64,000 bases of DNA from Polynucleobacter sp. AP-Jannik-300A-C4 (GCF_018688335.1 NZ_CP061316.1:372001-436000); one strand, 5' to 3'; shown: positions 25,358 through 34,256, counted from the first letter of the stretch. The notes: generated by a model not told the origin, from the sequence alone. Numbers and translations: made by a program.

Positions 25358-25615
25358 TTGGATAAGTTAAATCTGCAAGCCTCTTATTTAAGTAGCTCTA
25401 CCCATAGAGGGGATGCTACTTTGCATGATCGAAAAATAGCCCCTAGTACAGCCTCTACTCGAGCCCATCCTATCCCCTCCGCGCTAAAAGTTGAGCAGTC
25501 TGGACCAGCAGTTACTATTGAAATTAGCGGTAATACCCCCGATCCCCTTAAATTGATCCCGATGAGTGCTGATCGACAAATCAGCGCATATATTCGAAAT
25601 ACAAAGTTGCTCTAA
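25358..25615 (+). CDS. Hypothetical protein, 85 aa
   Basis: I do not recognise this protein. It would start at TTG, with GGGAG seven bases upstream, and encodes a soluble, Ser/Thr/Pro-rich chain without cysteines, signal peptide or membrane helix. A C-terminal stretch, PMSADRQISAYIRNTKLL, looks like a short helix. It lies alone between the YdiJ-like gene and the first bactofilin, with a strong palindrome downstream. It is probably real, given the ribosome-binding site, but could be spurious. Confidence 0.45.
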   Translation: MDKLNLQASYLSSSTHRGDATLHDRKIAPSTASTRAHPIPSALKVEQSGPAVTIEISGNTPDPLKLIPMSADRQISAYIRNTKLL

Positions 25616-25680
25616 ATCTCTCAGGTTGATAGCGGTACCCTCTGATTTAGTTTGAGCCTCGCTCAGAGCTCGTGGATTCA

Positions 25681-25716
25681 CGATAAATAAGTTAGTATTA
25701 ACTAACTTATTTATCG
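25681..25716. repeat. 36-bp perfect palindrome (16-bp arms, 4-base loop)
   Basis: CGATAAATAAGTTAGT and ACTAACTTATTTATCG flank the loop ATTA. It is AT-rich, lacks a T-run, and sits between a hypothetical gene and the first bactofilin. It could be a transcription terminator of unusual type, a dimeric operator or a cruciform site. Confidence 0.75.
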
Positions 25717-25835
25717 ACCCTCGCTACAAATGAGTACGTCCTAGTAGCTTGTCCCCAAATAAAGCTAGAATGGATCCCCGCCCAAACAGATGAGGGGGAT
25801 AAAGCACTACGGTGTGGATGCCCAAAGGAAACCCA

Positions 25836-26291
25836 ATGAGTTTGTTCAAGAAAAGTTCACAGTCCATTAAGTTCTTACAGCCAACGATGGAGTCCTTTGA
25901 GACCATCATTGGACCTGCTACGGAGGTTCATGGCAGGCTAGTTGCTAATGAGAGTCTACGAATTGATGGTCGAGTTATCGGCAATATCGAGGCGCGCCAA
26001 GGTAAGAGTGTCAGCATAGCTTTGGGTCGTACGGGGGTGGTGCTGGGTGATATTTTCGCCTTTAGGGTTCTAGTTGCCGGCAAGGTAGAAGGAAATATCT
26101 ACGCTACTGAGCGCGTTGAGTTGCATGAAGGTGCGGAAGTTCGAGGCGATATTACTTATGGTCAACTCGGAATTGAGCATGGTGCAAAATTAAATGGCCT
26201 GATGATCTCCAGAAATGGTGAGGAGCCAGAGGGCGCTACTGATTCTGCTGCAATTTTTCAAGCCAATTGGAGCAAAATTAAAAGCCAATAA
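25836..26291 (+). CDS. Bactofilin 1
   Basis: Bactofilins are small beta-helical proteins that polymerise without nucleotide into membrane-associated filaments or patches. This one has about 151 residues. The core runs from ETIIGPATEVHGRLVANESLRIDGRVIGNIEA through VLVAGKVEGNIYATERVELHEGAEVRGDITYGQLGIEHGAKLNGLM, with the six-residue hydrophobic periodicity of a beta-helix. A short charged N-terminal tail, MSLFKKS, resembles membrane-contacting tails. The ATG at 25836 follows AAAGGAAA and is preferred to the GTG at 25812. It is the first of three bactofilins in 4 kb. Confidence 0.9.
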   Translation: MSLFKKSSQSIKFLQPTMESFETIIGPATEVHGRLVANESLRIDGRVIGNIEARQGKSVSIALGRTGVVLGDIFAFRVLVAGKVEGNIYATERVELHEGAEVRGDITYGQLGIEHGAKLNGLMISRNGEEPEGATDSAAIFQANWSKIKSQ

Positions 26292-26345
26292 TTTTTTGGC
26301 GCACACCATTTTTACCTATTAACGCATTAACAAGGATAGTAGCTC

Positions 26346-27227
26346 ATGGGATTATTTGACTTGATTAAAGGCGGGTCTTTGCAGATGAGTCAAAGACAGT
26401 TCGATCAGTGCGTTTTTAATCACTATCGCGAACGATTTAACTACGATAGTTTTCAAAGTTTCTGGCATGCAACTGTTTCAAATCCGGACGGTAGCGTTGG
26501 GCGCTTAGTTGATCGCCTTTATGCATGTGAGGATGGCTTTCCAAAAGATAGTCTTTTACATGCGCAGTTAGCAGAAGCCTCTTTGATCATTGAAAAACAT
26601 TGGTTCAATACCTACGGTATTAGTCCAGAGTCCTTAAGTATTTTTTCAAATATCTGCACCCAGGCACAACAGGCTCTTGAGGAACAATTAAGTTCTGAAG
26701 CCGTTCAGCCTATTGAGATTGATCCTGAAGTGAGGGTTGATGGCTGTCAAAAATCTCTGAACACGTATGAGCAAAATCTGGCTCAAATGGGTATACCCAA
26801 GTTTGATGATTTAACAAAGATTCACTACTTTATGGTGGATATGAATGAAACCCTATCAGCCCCATTTAAATACAGCGGTAGTGTTTTAAAGGTTTTGGAG
26901 CAGGACTCTTATATGCAGGATGATGATGTTAGCTGGGGGCGATGGACTCTGTTTAGAGACGCTACTGGCTATACCGATATTTGGATTGTGCGCATCGAGT
27001 CTGGAAAAGCTGAGGTAGTAAAAATGATTTCTAAGGTAGATGCAGATGCCTACAGCTTAGATGAATCCCCCAGGGGAATTCAATATGATCTAGAAATTTT
27101 TAAGGCAATAGATAAGACACGTATTACTGCTTTTGATAATTCTGAATTTAATGATCCGCCACCGCCGTATTTCCAAATGCTGTCGATGATGGATGTCATT
27201 GGCGATAAACCCGGCAGCAACGTCTAG
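26346..27227 (+). CDS. Hypothetical protein, 293 aa
   Basis: I do not recognise this protein. The first 125 residues are mostly helical (MSQRQFDQCVFNHYRERFNYDSF, AEASLIIEKHWFNTYGIS). The second half is richer in strands, with WGRWTLFRDATGYTDIWIVRIESGKAEVV and a proline tract (NDPPPPYFQML) near the end. There is no signal peptide or membrane helix, so it is probably cytoplasmic. It follows bactofilin 1 by 54 bases, is preceded by an AAGGA site, and ends at a bidirectional terminator, which suggests a two-gene unit with bactofilin 1 and a cytoskeleton-linked role. Confidence 0.7.
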   Translation: MGLFDLIKGGSLQMSQRQFDQCVFNHYRERFNYDSFQSFWHATVSNPDGSVGRLVDRLYACEDGFPKDSLLHAQLAEASLIIEKHWFNTYGISPESLSIFSNICTQAQQALEEQLSSEAVQPIEIDPEVRVDGCQKSLNTYEQNLAQMGIPKFDDLTKIHYFMVDMNETLSAPFKYSGSVLKVLEQDSYMQDDDVSWGRWTLFRDATGYTDIWIVRIESGKAEVVKMISKVDADAYSLDESPRGIQYDLEIFKAIDKTRITAFDNSEFNDPPPPYFQMLSMMDVIGDKPGSNV

Positions 27228-27228
27228 A

Positions 27229-27262
27229 TAAAAAAATACCCCAATAAAGGGGTATTTTTTTA
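27229..27262. terminator. Bidirectional terminator between convergent genes
   Basis: AAAAAAATACCCC and GGGGTATTTTTTT form a stem with A-run and T-run on either side. It serves the 293-residue protein gene on the plus strand and bactofilin 2 on the minus strand. Confidence 0.9.
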
Positions 27263-27274
27263 AGCGACTAAGAC

Positions 27275-27679
27275 TTACTCATCATCACTCGAGTTTGAGC
27301 TTGAATAGTCTTGAGTAGAAGAGCTTGAGTAGCTTGTAGAGGGTGGAGTCGCATCAATTACTCTCAATTCACCACTGAGCTTGGCGCCTTTTTCTACGCT
27401 CATTTCAGCATATTGGGTGAGTCCAGTAATTTTTGCGCTAGAGCGAACATTCAGGTGATTGGTCACATGGAGGCCTTGAGTCACTTCGCCGCGAATCTCA
27501 ACCACTTCAGCATTGATGCGACCATTCACAATTCCGGAAGTATCAACTAGTACTTCTTTGGTATTGAGTTCGCCTTCAACTAGACCTGCAACAACTGCCA
27601 TTTCTGGTACTTCAAAGGTGCCCTTGACAATAACGCCCTCACCAACAAAAAGGGAGCCTTTTGGATTGTTATCGGTCAT
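27275..27679 (-). CDS. Bactofilin 2
   Basis: This bactofilin of 134 residues has a core with repeated hydrophobic six-residue steps (LFVGEGVIVKGTFEVPEMAVVAGLVEGELNTKEVLVDTSGIVNGRINAEVVEIRG) and a C-terminal tail very rich in serine (SYSSSSTQDYSSSNSSDDE). Serine-rich tails may regulate polymer contacts. It faces the opposite strand to the other two bactofilins, and no partner gene overlaps it. It is divergent in sequence from the others, so the three are paralogues rather than a recent duplication. Confidence 0.88.
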   Translation of the reverse strand: MTDNNPKGSLFVGEGVIVKGTFEVPEMAVVAGLVEGELNTKEVLVDTSGIVNGRINAEVVEIRGEVTQGLHVTNHLNVRSSAKITGLTQYAEMSVEKGAKLSGELRVIDATPPSTSYSSSSTQDYSSSNSSDDE

Positions 27680-27761
27680 AGTAAGTTTCCTGAGGTAATA
27701 AATATGGTTTTATCATATAGTAATTAATGAAATTTTTGGACTTCCGTGCTACTGGCTTGCC

Positions 27762-28085
27762 CTACATTGGGGCCGGTTTTTTTCCGGTGGTAGGGGTGGA
27801 TAGCTCTGAAAACTGCTCTTTTAACTCTTTAAGTGAGTTAATTTTGCTTTCTATATGGGGGATTTGTTTTTGAAGTGCCTGGAGATTCTCGCGATAGTGG
27901 GCTTCAACCTCATCCATTTCCTTGCGCGTAATGACGCCCCCCATTTCCTTGGTCATTTCAGGGCTAAATCGAATGGCCACCCTAAACCCTAAGAAGTGGA
28001 TGCCAATGCCAAAAAGAATAAATGCGCTAAAGGATAAAAAGGCGATCTTGATCGCCGTTCTACCGGTTATCTTGACTTGCTTCAT
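27762..28085 (-). CDS. Hypothetical membrane protein with coiled coil, about 107 aa
   Basis: I recognise no family. After a short basic start (MKQVKITGRTAIK) there is one membrane helix (IAFLSFSAFILFGIGIHFLGF). A likely periplasmic part follows with a coiled coil around EMDEVEAHYRENLQALQKQIPHIESKINSLKELKEQFSEL. The ATG at 28085 is preferred because the 12 preceding residues from 28121 are unlike a membrane N-terminus. It lies between two bactofilin genes and opposite the RodZ-like gene. A role in anchoring a filament is possible. Confidence 0.6.
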   Translation of the reverse strand: MKQVKITGRTAIKIAFLSFSAFILFGIGIHFLGFRVAIRFSPEMTKEMGGVITRKEMDEVEAHYRENLQALQKQIPHIESKINSLKELKEQFSELSTPTTGKKPAPM

Positions 28086-28341
28086 GGTCGATGTAGACCC
28101 AGAAATCCAGATGAGCTGCATTTTTTGCTATTAATCCTCTATTTTCTTGGGGTATTACCCTTAATTGAGGGTGATTTTAACATTTTGGATCAATTTTGAA
28201 GGGTTTTTTGAGCCTAAATTGCTTACTATCAATAGGCCAATTTGCTAATATCTAAACATAAATAAAACAATATGGAGATAGGATCCCCCAATCTTTACTC
28301 CTGCTTGTATTTTTGCGGCGAAGTAAATTGAGGAAAATGGC

Positions 28342-29358
28342 ATGTCGCCAGTAAAAAACAACCCCTTGCCAGATGTGATTGGAGCCAGGCTAAAAGCAGC
28401 CAGGGAGGCTCGCAAGCTCGAGCGCGTGGAGTTGGCGAACTTATGTTGCTTGTCTGCCAAAATGATTTTGGAGCTGGAGGAGGGTGGCATGAGCTCTTTC
28501 TACAGCTTCCCCTTGAAGATCAGTGCAGCAAAACGGGTGGGTAGTTTTCTGAATCTCACTGAGTCTGATTATTTGTCATTTCCGCAGCCCCCTGCTGATC
28601 CTGTTGAGGGTCTTGAGGGTGTGGCGCCTGAAGCGGAGGACGTGGCTAGAACTGAAGTGGCTCCCGCAGAGTTAAATCCTACATCTGCGCAAGATGAGGT
28701 TCTTGCTGGATCACGCGATCCAGCCATCACCGAGCGACTAGAGTGGCAGGAGTTGTTAACGGAAAAAGTGGGCGGAGATGTTTCTGGGCCAGAGGCTGGT
28801 GGTCGCTTTAGCTTTTCCCTCAGGCCAGCACTTTTTCTGTCTCTGGGGCTAGCTATTGGTGGGCTGTTGTTTGGCCTAAATACGAAATATGACTTGGTAT
28901 ATCAAGTTGCAGCCCTCATGGAGACTAAGCCTACGCCCCCACCTGCTGTTCCAGTAGAGGAAGCGTCTAAAGAGACTGCTGATGAAGGTAAAGCGCAAGT
29001 GCAGCCTGACCCAGCATTGAGCCAGGAAGTGAAGCCCGCCGAAGCGGTGGCAGCGACAGGCCAGTGCCCATACAAGCAAAATGGTCAACTATTGAGCTAT
29101 CAATCGCCCAATCCGTCAAAGCCTGGCGATACCGTGAATCTCAAAACCTTAATTAAGCAGACTGTTTGCTTTGTTGATGGGGCCGGCAAGCAGTTGGTGA
29201 TGGCAATGGAGGCAAATACTGCCCTTGCTTTTAAAGGTATTGCACCATTCACCGTTTTGGCTCAAGATTTGGATGATGTTGAAATGTATTTTCAGGGTTG
29301 GAGGGTTCGCTTTCCTGCCGCTGGGACTAAGCAAGTGCAGTTGCTCGAAGTGAATTAA
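28342..29358 (+). CDS. RodZ-like membrane protein with N-terminal HTH
   Basis: This 338-residue protein has the RodZ layout. Residues 10-75 form an HTH_25-type domain (VIGARLKAAREARKLERVELANLCCLSAKMILELEEG). An acidic linker leads to one membrane helix (residues about 158-175, LFLSLGLAIGGLLFGL), and after a Pro/Glu-rich linker there is a C-terminal domain resembling DUF4115 (GIAPFTVLAQDLDDVEMYFQGWRVRFP). RodZ connects MreB to the cell wall machinery. The RodZ normally next to ispG is elsewhere, so this may be a paralogue dedicated to the neighbouring bactofilins. That is inference. Confidence 0.7.
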   Translation: MSPVKNNPLPDVIGARLKAAREARKLERVELANLCCLSAKMILELEEGGMSSFYSFPLKISAAKRVGSFLNLTESDYLSFPQPPADPVEGLEGVAPEAEDVARTEVAPAELNPTSAQDEVLAGSRDPAITERLEWQELLTEKVGGDVSGPEAGGRFSFSLRPALFLSLGLAIGGLLFGLNTKYDLVYQVAALMETKPTPPPAVPVEEASKETADEGKAQVQPDPALSQEVKPAEAVAATGQCPYKQNGQLLSYQSPNPSKPGDTVNLKTLIKQTVCFVDGAGKQLVMAMEANTALAFKGIAPFTVLAQDLDDVEMYFQGWRVRFPAAGTKQVQLLEVN

Positions 29359-29400
29359 TGGCCCACTATCCTGTGCGCTAATTTTTTGAGGTATTGAGAA

Positions 29401-29874
29401 ATGTTCGAATTTTCAAAAAAAGGCCCGATGGCCGATACACAGTTGACTTATGCCAGCATGGTTGGCAGTGGATCTACTGTAAAGGGTAATTTCACACACC
29501 GTGGGAATATGCTGCTCTCCGGGCACCTTGTTGGGGACATCCATCAAGATGAGGAGTCCTCAGGATCCACGGATGGCTACACCGCTGTAGTTGGTAAATC
29601 GGGGTTTCTAGAGGGCAATATTCACAGTGCCCACGCGATTATTATCGGCCGCATTGAGGGTTCAGTTTACGCAAAGGGTCGTGTTGAAATTTATCCTGGT
29701 GCAATCGTCAATGGTGATGTGACTTACTCGCAAATTAACGTTCATCCAGACGCTAAGGTGAATGGTAATTTAAAGTGCCTATTGTCAGATCTGACGGATC
29801 ATTTGACCGATGAGCATGGTAGTGACGAGTCTCTCAATAATGTGTTGCCGATGACTAAGGCTGATGGCTACTAA
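29401..29874 (+). CDS. Bactofilin 3
   Basis: This bactofilin of 157 residues has the beta-helical core from SMVGSGSTVKGNFTHRGNMLLSGHLVGDIHQ to GRIEGSVYAKGRVEIYPGAIVNGDVTYSQINVHPDAKVNGNLKCL. An insertion rich in Ser/Glu/Gly (DEESSGSTDGY) interrupts the first turns, and a charged tail follows the core. It starts 42 bases after the RodZ-like gene on the same strand, so the two may be co-expressed. Confidence 0.88.
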   Translation: MFEFSKKGPMADTQLTYASMVGSGSTVKGNFTHRGNMLLSGHLVGDIHQDEESSGSTDGYTAVVGKSGFLEGNIHSAHAIIIGRIEGSVYAKGRVEIYPGAIVNGDVTYSQINVHPDAKVNGNLKCLLSDLTDHLTDEHGSDESLNNVLPMTKADGY

Positions 29875-29889
29875 GTAGTCATGATTTAA

Positions 29890-30276
29890 ATGACAGAGTT
29901 TAGAGATAAAGCTCCTTGGTATGGATTGCTAATTTTTATCGTCCTGGTGGTTGTCAGCGCCATAGTTCACACCTACTACTTTAGAGACTTGCCTAAGTGC
30001 CGTGATGAGAATATCCAAATCTTGCTTAATAATAAGTTGCGAAATAATGAGCAGCTTCTGAATAATTCACAAACTTTAGCGTTTGGGCAATTCCTGGAAA
30101 AATCTCACAATGCAGTTCAGAGAGATTGCAGTGCAGAGCTTTTGACAAATGCTGGGACTTATTTGATTTTGTACAAAGTCATAAATGACTCTGGCGAGCA
30201 ATCCTTCTTTCAGCGCCTATTTGCTCCAGTCGATTACTCAATATCACTTGAGTCTGTAAACGCGATAAAACAGTAA
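29890..30276 (+). CDS. Hypothetical single-pass membrane protein, 128 aa
   Basis: No family is recognised. An N-terminal membrane helix (WYGLLIFIVLVVVSAIVHTYYF) is followed by a likely periplasmic domain with two cysteines (residues near LPKCRDENIQILL and NAVQRDCSAELL) that could form a disulphide. It follows bactofilin 3 by 15 bases and is probably in the same transcript. The sequence looks like a small exported sensor or anchor, but no function can be given. Confidence 0.6.
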   Translation: MTEFRDKAPWYGLLIFIVLVVVSAIVHTYYFRDLPKCRDENIQILLNNKLRNNEQLLNNSQTLAFGQFLEKSHNAVQRDCSAELLTNAGTYLILYKVINDSGEQSFFQRLFAPVDYSISLESVNAIKQ

Positions 30277-30285
30277 TTGCTGAAT

Positions 30286-30558
30286 TCAGAGTAAAAATTT
30301 GCCAACAATGTAAAGCATCAGCCCGGAAATCAATAGATATCCGAAGCCTTTTGCGAGGGCCTTTTCTACGCCCTTTTGAACAATGCGATTCTGAATACCT
30401 TCATCTGCCACAATATTTTTGATGTTCCAAAGATCTTTTCTGATGACATTGAGGCTTTCATCGGACTTACGATCTCTTTGCTGAAGATTGGCGCTAATCT
30501 CGGCTAAGTGAGTATTGATTGCCTGCAGCTCTTTAATTGCGTCATCTAAATTGCCCAT
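30286..30558 (-). CDS. Hypothetical coiled-coil tail-anchored protein, 90 aa
   Basis: No family is recognised. The first 60 residues are a heptad-like coiled coil (LDDAIKELQAINTHLAEISANLQQRDRKSDESLNVIRKDL). The C-terminus is a hydrophobic helix (FGYLLISGLMLYIVGKFLL), so the protein could be inserted by its tail. It is convergent with the previous gene and only nine bases from it. Confidence 0.6.
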   Translation of the reverse strand: MGNLDDAIKELQAINTHLAEISANLQQRDRKSDESLNVIRKDLWNIKNIVADEGIQNRIVQKGVEKALAKGFGYLLISGLMLYIVGKFLL

Positions 30559-30758
30559 AGATACCCCGAAATAATGTTTAAGCTAATAGCTCGTCAATCT
30601 GTAAGTCTTAGAGATATTTAGCTGATAAACATAGATTATTGCAAATCTTGACTAGGTCTTGCCATTTGGTGGAAATCCCAGGGATTTGCTTTATAGTGAT
30701 GCTAGGTCGACATTGCACATTAAATCGAATGCTTTGCCACTTCAATATGACACGCAGT

Positions 30759-31322
30759 ATGGATATCAAACCGCAAATGATCGTAAATCAAATTGGGCTA
30801 ATAGCCAAAAAAATTGCCAAAGTTTTGATTTATGCATTTATTGCTTTAGTACTGCTTTATGTTGCCTTTAAGGCTTGGGAATACCAGGCTGAGTCTGAGC
30901 AGAAGCAGGCTGATAAAGTGTCGCAAACTCAGCACAGCGAGAAGTTTGCTAACGGCAGTCAATATGTCGCAACCTATTCTCCTTTGCTAGTGGGCGGCTC
31001 ATCACTAAGCTTCGTTCAGCGCCCTAACAATGAGCCCCTTTTTAAGTATTTGTTAGGGGCTAGTTATCCAAATTTCATTACTGCGCTTGAAGATAGCGCA
31101 TCCCTGGTTTATGTGGGACCACAAATCCTGGGTACAGGATGTCAAAAATTGGGCTGCGCTGTAGCGCAAGCAGCATTAGTGATTGATCCAAGTAAGGGCC
31201 GTATTTATGCTGCCCTGATTGAAGGTGGCAAAGTAAGCTACTTTGGTTTAACTGAGGGACAGGCGGTGCCACCTGCATTTGAGAAATGGGCTAGCACTCA
31301 GATCGTGGAGCTTGCAAAGTGA
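30759..31322 (+). CDS. Hypothetical membrane-anchored protein
   Basis: This protein of about 187 residues has an N-terminal membrane helix (VLIYAFIALVLLYVAFKAW) followed by a charged linker and a folded periplasmic domain. Two cysteines (GTGCQKLGCAVAQAALVID) probably pair. I recognise no family. The ATG at 30759 is a choice; the open frame extends further upstream to 30639 but that part has odd composition. The last base pair overlaps the GTG start of the next gene, so the two are coupled. Confidence 0.55.
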   Translation: MDIKPQMIVNQIGLIAKKIAKVLIYAFIALVLLYVAFKAWEYQAESEQKQADKVSQTQHSEKFANGSQYVATYSPLLVGGSSLSFVQRPNNEPLFKYLLGASYPNFITALEDSASLVYVGPQILGTGCQKLGCAVAQAALVIDPSKGRIYAALIEGGKVSYFGLTEGQAVPPAFEKWASTQIVELAK

Positions 31323-31807
31323 ACCAATTCTTCTGCCGTATGAAGCCACTCATCTACCTTGCACTTGCCTGCACATTGATTTCTTTTGTTGGCGGTGTAT
31401 CTGCAAAAGCGCCTGCAGATACTGGTCATGCCAAAACTTCAGAGTCTAAGGGGGCAACTAAATCTGCCAACGATAAAGATATCGTCCTGGGAAAGAATTC
31501 TGAGAGCACGCTGTATTTGCTAGCAGGTTGGGGCAAAGCAGAGGGACCTTATATTTGGTACACAGTCTCTGCGCACTTCAATAAAGATCAGCTTGCTCCC
31601 GATGGGAAAACATTTAATTTATTTAGCGCTAGCGGCGCCCTAGATTGTAAGGAAAACAATTCCTTTTATTACCGTACTTCTTACATGTTCTTTGATGCTA
31701 AGGCGGGGGCGCTCAATGAAGTATTTTTTGAGAAAAGTAAATCAAATCCATTACGAATTGATTTAGGGAGTATTGAAGCTGATGTTAAAAACATCGTCTG
31801 TAAATAA
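31319..31807 (+). CDS. Exported protein, possibly surface-adhesin E-like
   Basis: This 162-residue protein has a signal peptide (MKPLIYLALACTLISFVGGVSA) and a mature domain with two cysteines, one in ALDCKENNSFYYRTSYMFFD and one at the C-terminus (VKNIVCK). The pattern resembles the surface-adhesin protein E-like fold, a small beta domain of unclear role, but I cannot confirm it. The GTG start overlaps the stop of the upstream membrane gene. A second gene of similar design occurs at 34556. Confidence 0.55.
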   Translation: MNQFFCRMKPLIYLALACTLISFVGGVSAKAPADTGHAKTSESKGATKSANDKDIVLGKNSESTLYLLAGWGKAEGPYIWYTVSAHFNKDQLAPDGKTFNLFSASGALDCKENNSFYYRTSYMFFDAKAGALNEVFFEKSKSNPLRIDLGSIEADVKNIVCK

Positions 31808-31831
31808 TTTCTCGACTTAGAGAAGTTTGAG

Positions 31832-32599
31832 ATGGCTTTCTTCAAAACTACCGCAGCATCGATGCCTAAGGACCCAGAAACCGTTGCCGACCTAAATTTG
31901 GATTTAAGGCTGGACCTCATCGCTGCTAACCCAGAATTCGCTGCCGAGCAACTCAAGAGTATCTTGGCGAACTTACAACAAGTTTTGCAGGCAACAAATC
32001 GAGAGGCGGCGATCGCTTATCTAGCTCAGGATCCCAGCTTATCCACTTTTCAACGCCACCTACTTTCTGACTTACTAGGTGAGGGTGGGAAAGCTATCCC
32101 TGGTAATCGGGATGAGTTAACTGGCTTATTGACTCGATCAAATCTATTGGATTTATTCTCCCAAGAATCCCATGGAGTTGGCACCAAGACGAACTTAGCC
32201 ATCTGCTTTATTGATCTAGATGGCTTTAAGGTAATCAATGATCAGCACGGGCATGTGATCGGAGATCAAGTATTGCTAGCGATCAGCCAGCGCATACAGG
32301 CAGCGATCCGACCGACTGACATGGCTGTTCGCTGGGGTGGGGATGAATTTATTGTTGTATTTGAGGGTGTGAGCACGCCTGATGTGGTGATGCAACTGGC
32401 CACCCGACTATTGGGAATTATTGGCGAGCCACTGCAATTAGATTTGGATAATCCGATGAGATTATTTTTGGGTGCCAGTATCGGCGTTGCGATCCGAACC
32501 GATGAAAAACTATCGATGAGCGATTTAGTGAACCGGGCTGATCAGGCAATGTATCAAGCTAAAAAGTCTGGGCAAAACGGTATACAGATTTTTTCTTGA
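31832..32599 (+). CDS. Diguanylate cyclase (GGDEF domain)
   Basis: This soluble enzyme of 255 residues should make cyclic di-GMP from GTP. Residues 1-90 are a helical unknown sensor region. The GGDEF domain begins DELTGLLTRSNLLDLF, has FIDLDGFKVINDQHGHVIGD, and ends at the active-site loop RWGGDEF. The product-inhibition site RxxD is present as RPTD, five residues before GGDEF. There is no membrane segment. Two c-di-GMP effectors (YcgR-like) are within 12 kb, so it is a candidate for local motility control. Confidence 0.92.
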   Translation: MAFFKTTAASMPKDPETVADLNLDLRLDLIAANPEFAAEQLKSILANLQQVLQATNREAAIAYLAQDPSLSTFQRHLLSDLLGEGGKAIPGNRDELTGLLTRSNLLDLFSQESHGVGTKTNLAICFIDLDGFKVINDQHGHVIGDQVLLAISQRIQAAIRPTDMAVRWGGDEFIVVFEGVSTPDVVMQLATRLLGIIGEPLQLDLDNPMRLFLGASIGVAIRTDEKLSMSDLVNRADQAMYQAKKSGQNGIQIFS

Positions 32600-32602
32600 G
32601 TA

Positions 32603-33994
32603 CTAAGCTTTGCGAAGGTGCACTGCTGGTATGCGTAGAGCCTCACGGTATTTCGCAACAGTTCTTCTGGCAATAACGTAGCCCTGGTCACTCAGCAGTT
32701 TAGCGATATTAGTGTCCGAAATCGGTTTGGTTGATGGCTCGTTTTCAACAATTTGCTTGATCAAAGCTTGAACTGCTGTTGAAGAAATTGCCCCGCCTTT
32801 TTCTGAGCTGAGCTGACTGCTAAAAAAGTATTTGAATTCATAAATTCCGAGTGGACATGAAAGATACTTTTGAGTCGTCACGCGAGAAATAGTCGACTCA
32901 TGCATATTGAGGCTTTCAGCAATTTCTCGCAGCACAAGTGGCCTCATACCAACCGCACCCATGGAAAAGAATTTTTGCTGGCGCGCAACGATCTCTTGAG
33001 CAACCTTGAGAATTGTTTCCTCGCGCTGTGCAATGTTTTTTACCATCCAACTAGCCTCGAGCATCTTTTGCTTTAAAGCACCGTTGGCTTTCTTTTGACC
33101 ATTTTCTTTCAGGATTCTGGCGTATTCACTATTGAGTGAAATGCGAGGTTTCGCATTGGGATTGGATTCGACTACCCATTGCCCATTCTTTGCTTTGACG
33201 GCGACATCAGGCAAAACCCATTGATCATGTTCACGCTCAAATTGGGCACCAGGATTATGTTGCAAGCTACGAATGCATTCAACTGCTTTGAGAACTTCTG
33301 CTTGGGATTTGCCGCAAGCCTGTTTTATTTTGAGCCAGTCTTTAGACCCTACTTTATTCAAATGGGTGTTGACAATCAGTTTGGCAAGTTGCCAGTCATC
33401 TGCATTGCCCTGTTGCTCATCTAGAATGCGATCAATTTGTAAAGAAAGGCACTCTGCAAGATTGCGCGCACCAACTCCTGGGGGGTCAAGGAGCTTGAGT
33501 TGACTTAGTCCACGCTCTAAAAGTTCGGCAGAGTTCAGGTCTTGATCTTGGAGTAGAGCTCCAATCTCTGTATTGATGGTCTCTATATCGTCTATCAAAT
33601 AACCCCTCTCATCAAGGCATCCAGCTAAGTACGTCAGAATCGACTGTTCTTGAGGGGGGATATGCAGCAAATGAATTTGCTCTTCTAGGTGTTCAAGCAG
33701 GGTTTGTTGATGGGCAACCCTTTCATAGCGCTCTACCCAGTCTTCATCATCTTGGCTTGACTGGCTGGTATTGGACCAATTGTTCTGTGGAGCTTCGATT
33801 CGTTCGTTTGATTGACTGAGATTGGACTCAATTTCAGGATTGGGCTCAAATTCTAGGAGCGGATTGTCTTCTGCGGCCTTGGCTAATTCTTGCTCCAGCT
33901 CATTATTGGACAACTGAAGTAGTTTGATGGCCTGCTGTAGTTGCGGGGTAAGGCTTACCTGAGTACTCAGGCGGTTATTTAGTGAGATGGCCAT
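32603..33994 (-). CDS. rpoN: RNA polymerase sigma-54 factor
   Basis: This sigma factor of about 463 residues has region I at the N-terminus (SLTPQLQQAIKLLQLSNNELEQEL), a core-binding domain, and the DNA-binding region with the RpoN box ARRTVAKYREAL near the C-terminus. The ATG at 33994 gives region I as the first residues, as in the family; the upstream extension to 34060 is not typical. It is convergent with the diguanylate cyclase gene. It would serve the fliD promoter and FleR in this window. Confidence 0.95.
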   Translation of the reverse strand: MAISLNNRLSTQVSLTPQLQQAIKLLQLSNNELEQELAKAAEDNPLLEFEPNPEIESNLSQSNERIEAPQNNWSNTSQSSQDDEDWVERYERVAHQQTLLEHLEEQIHLLHIPPQEQSILTYLAGCLDERGYLIDDIETINTEIGALLQDQDLNSAELLERGLSQLKLLDPPGVGARNLAECLSLQIDRILDEQQGNADDWQLAKLIVNTHLNKVGSKDWLKIKQACGKSQAEVLKAVECIRSLQHNPGAQFEREHDQWVLPDVAVKAKNGQWVVESNPNAKPRISLNSEYARILKENGQKKANGALKQKMLEASWMVKNIAQREETILKVAQEIVARQQKFFSMGAVGMRPLVLREIAESLNMHESTISRVTTQKYLSCPLGIYEFKYFFSSQLSSEKGGAISSTAVQALIKQIVENEPSTKPISDTNIAKLLSDQGYVIARRTVAKYREALRIPAVHLRKA

Positions 33995-34256
33995 ATTGCT
34001 ACCTACCGAAGTCCAGTAGGTGAGGTAATCCGGGCGCGCCCTGGGATTGGGTGGTGCCAATCCTCAATTGCAGTGAATACAGTTCCGAGTGCATAACACC
34101 ATTCTAACCATAAATTTTGTGTAAATACCTATATAAATTAAAGGCTTAAGCGTTATATCTTGCTTGATTCCAATTGATGGGATAAAAATTGTCTAATCAA
34201 AGCAGTCTATTTAGCCGTATTAAAATCACCAGAGAATAAAAGAGACATTTCACATT

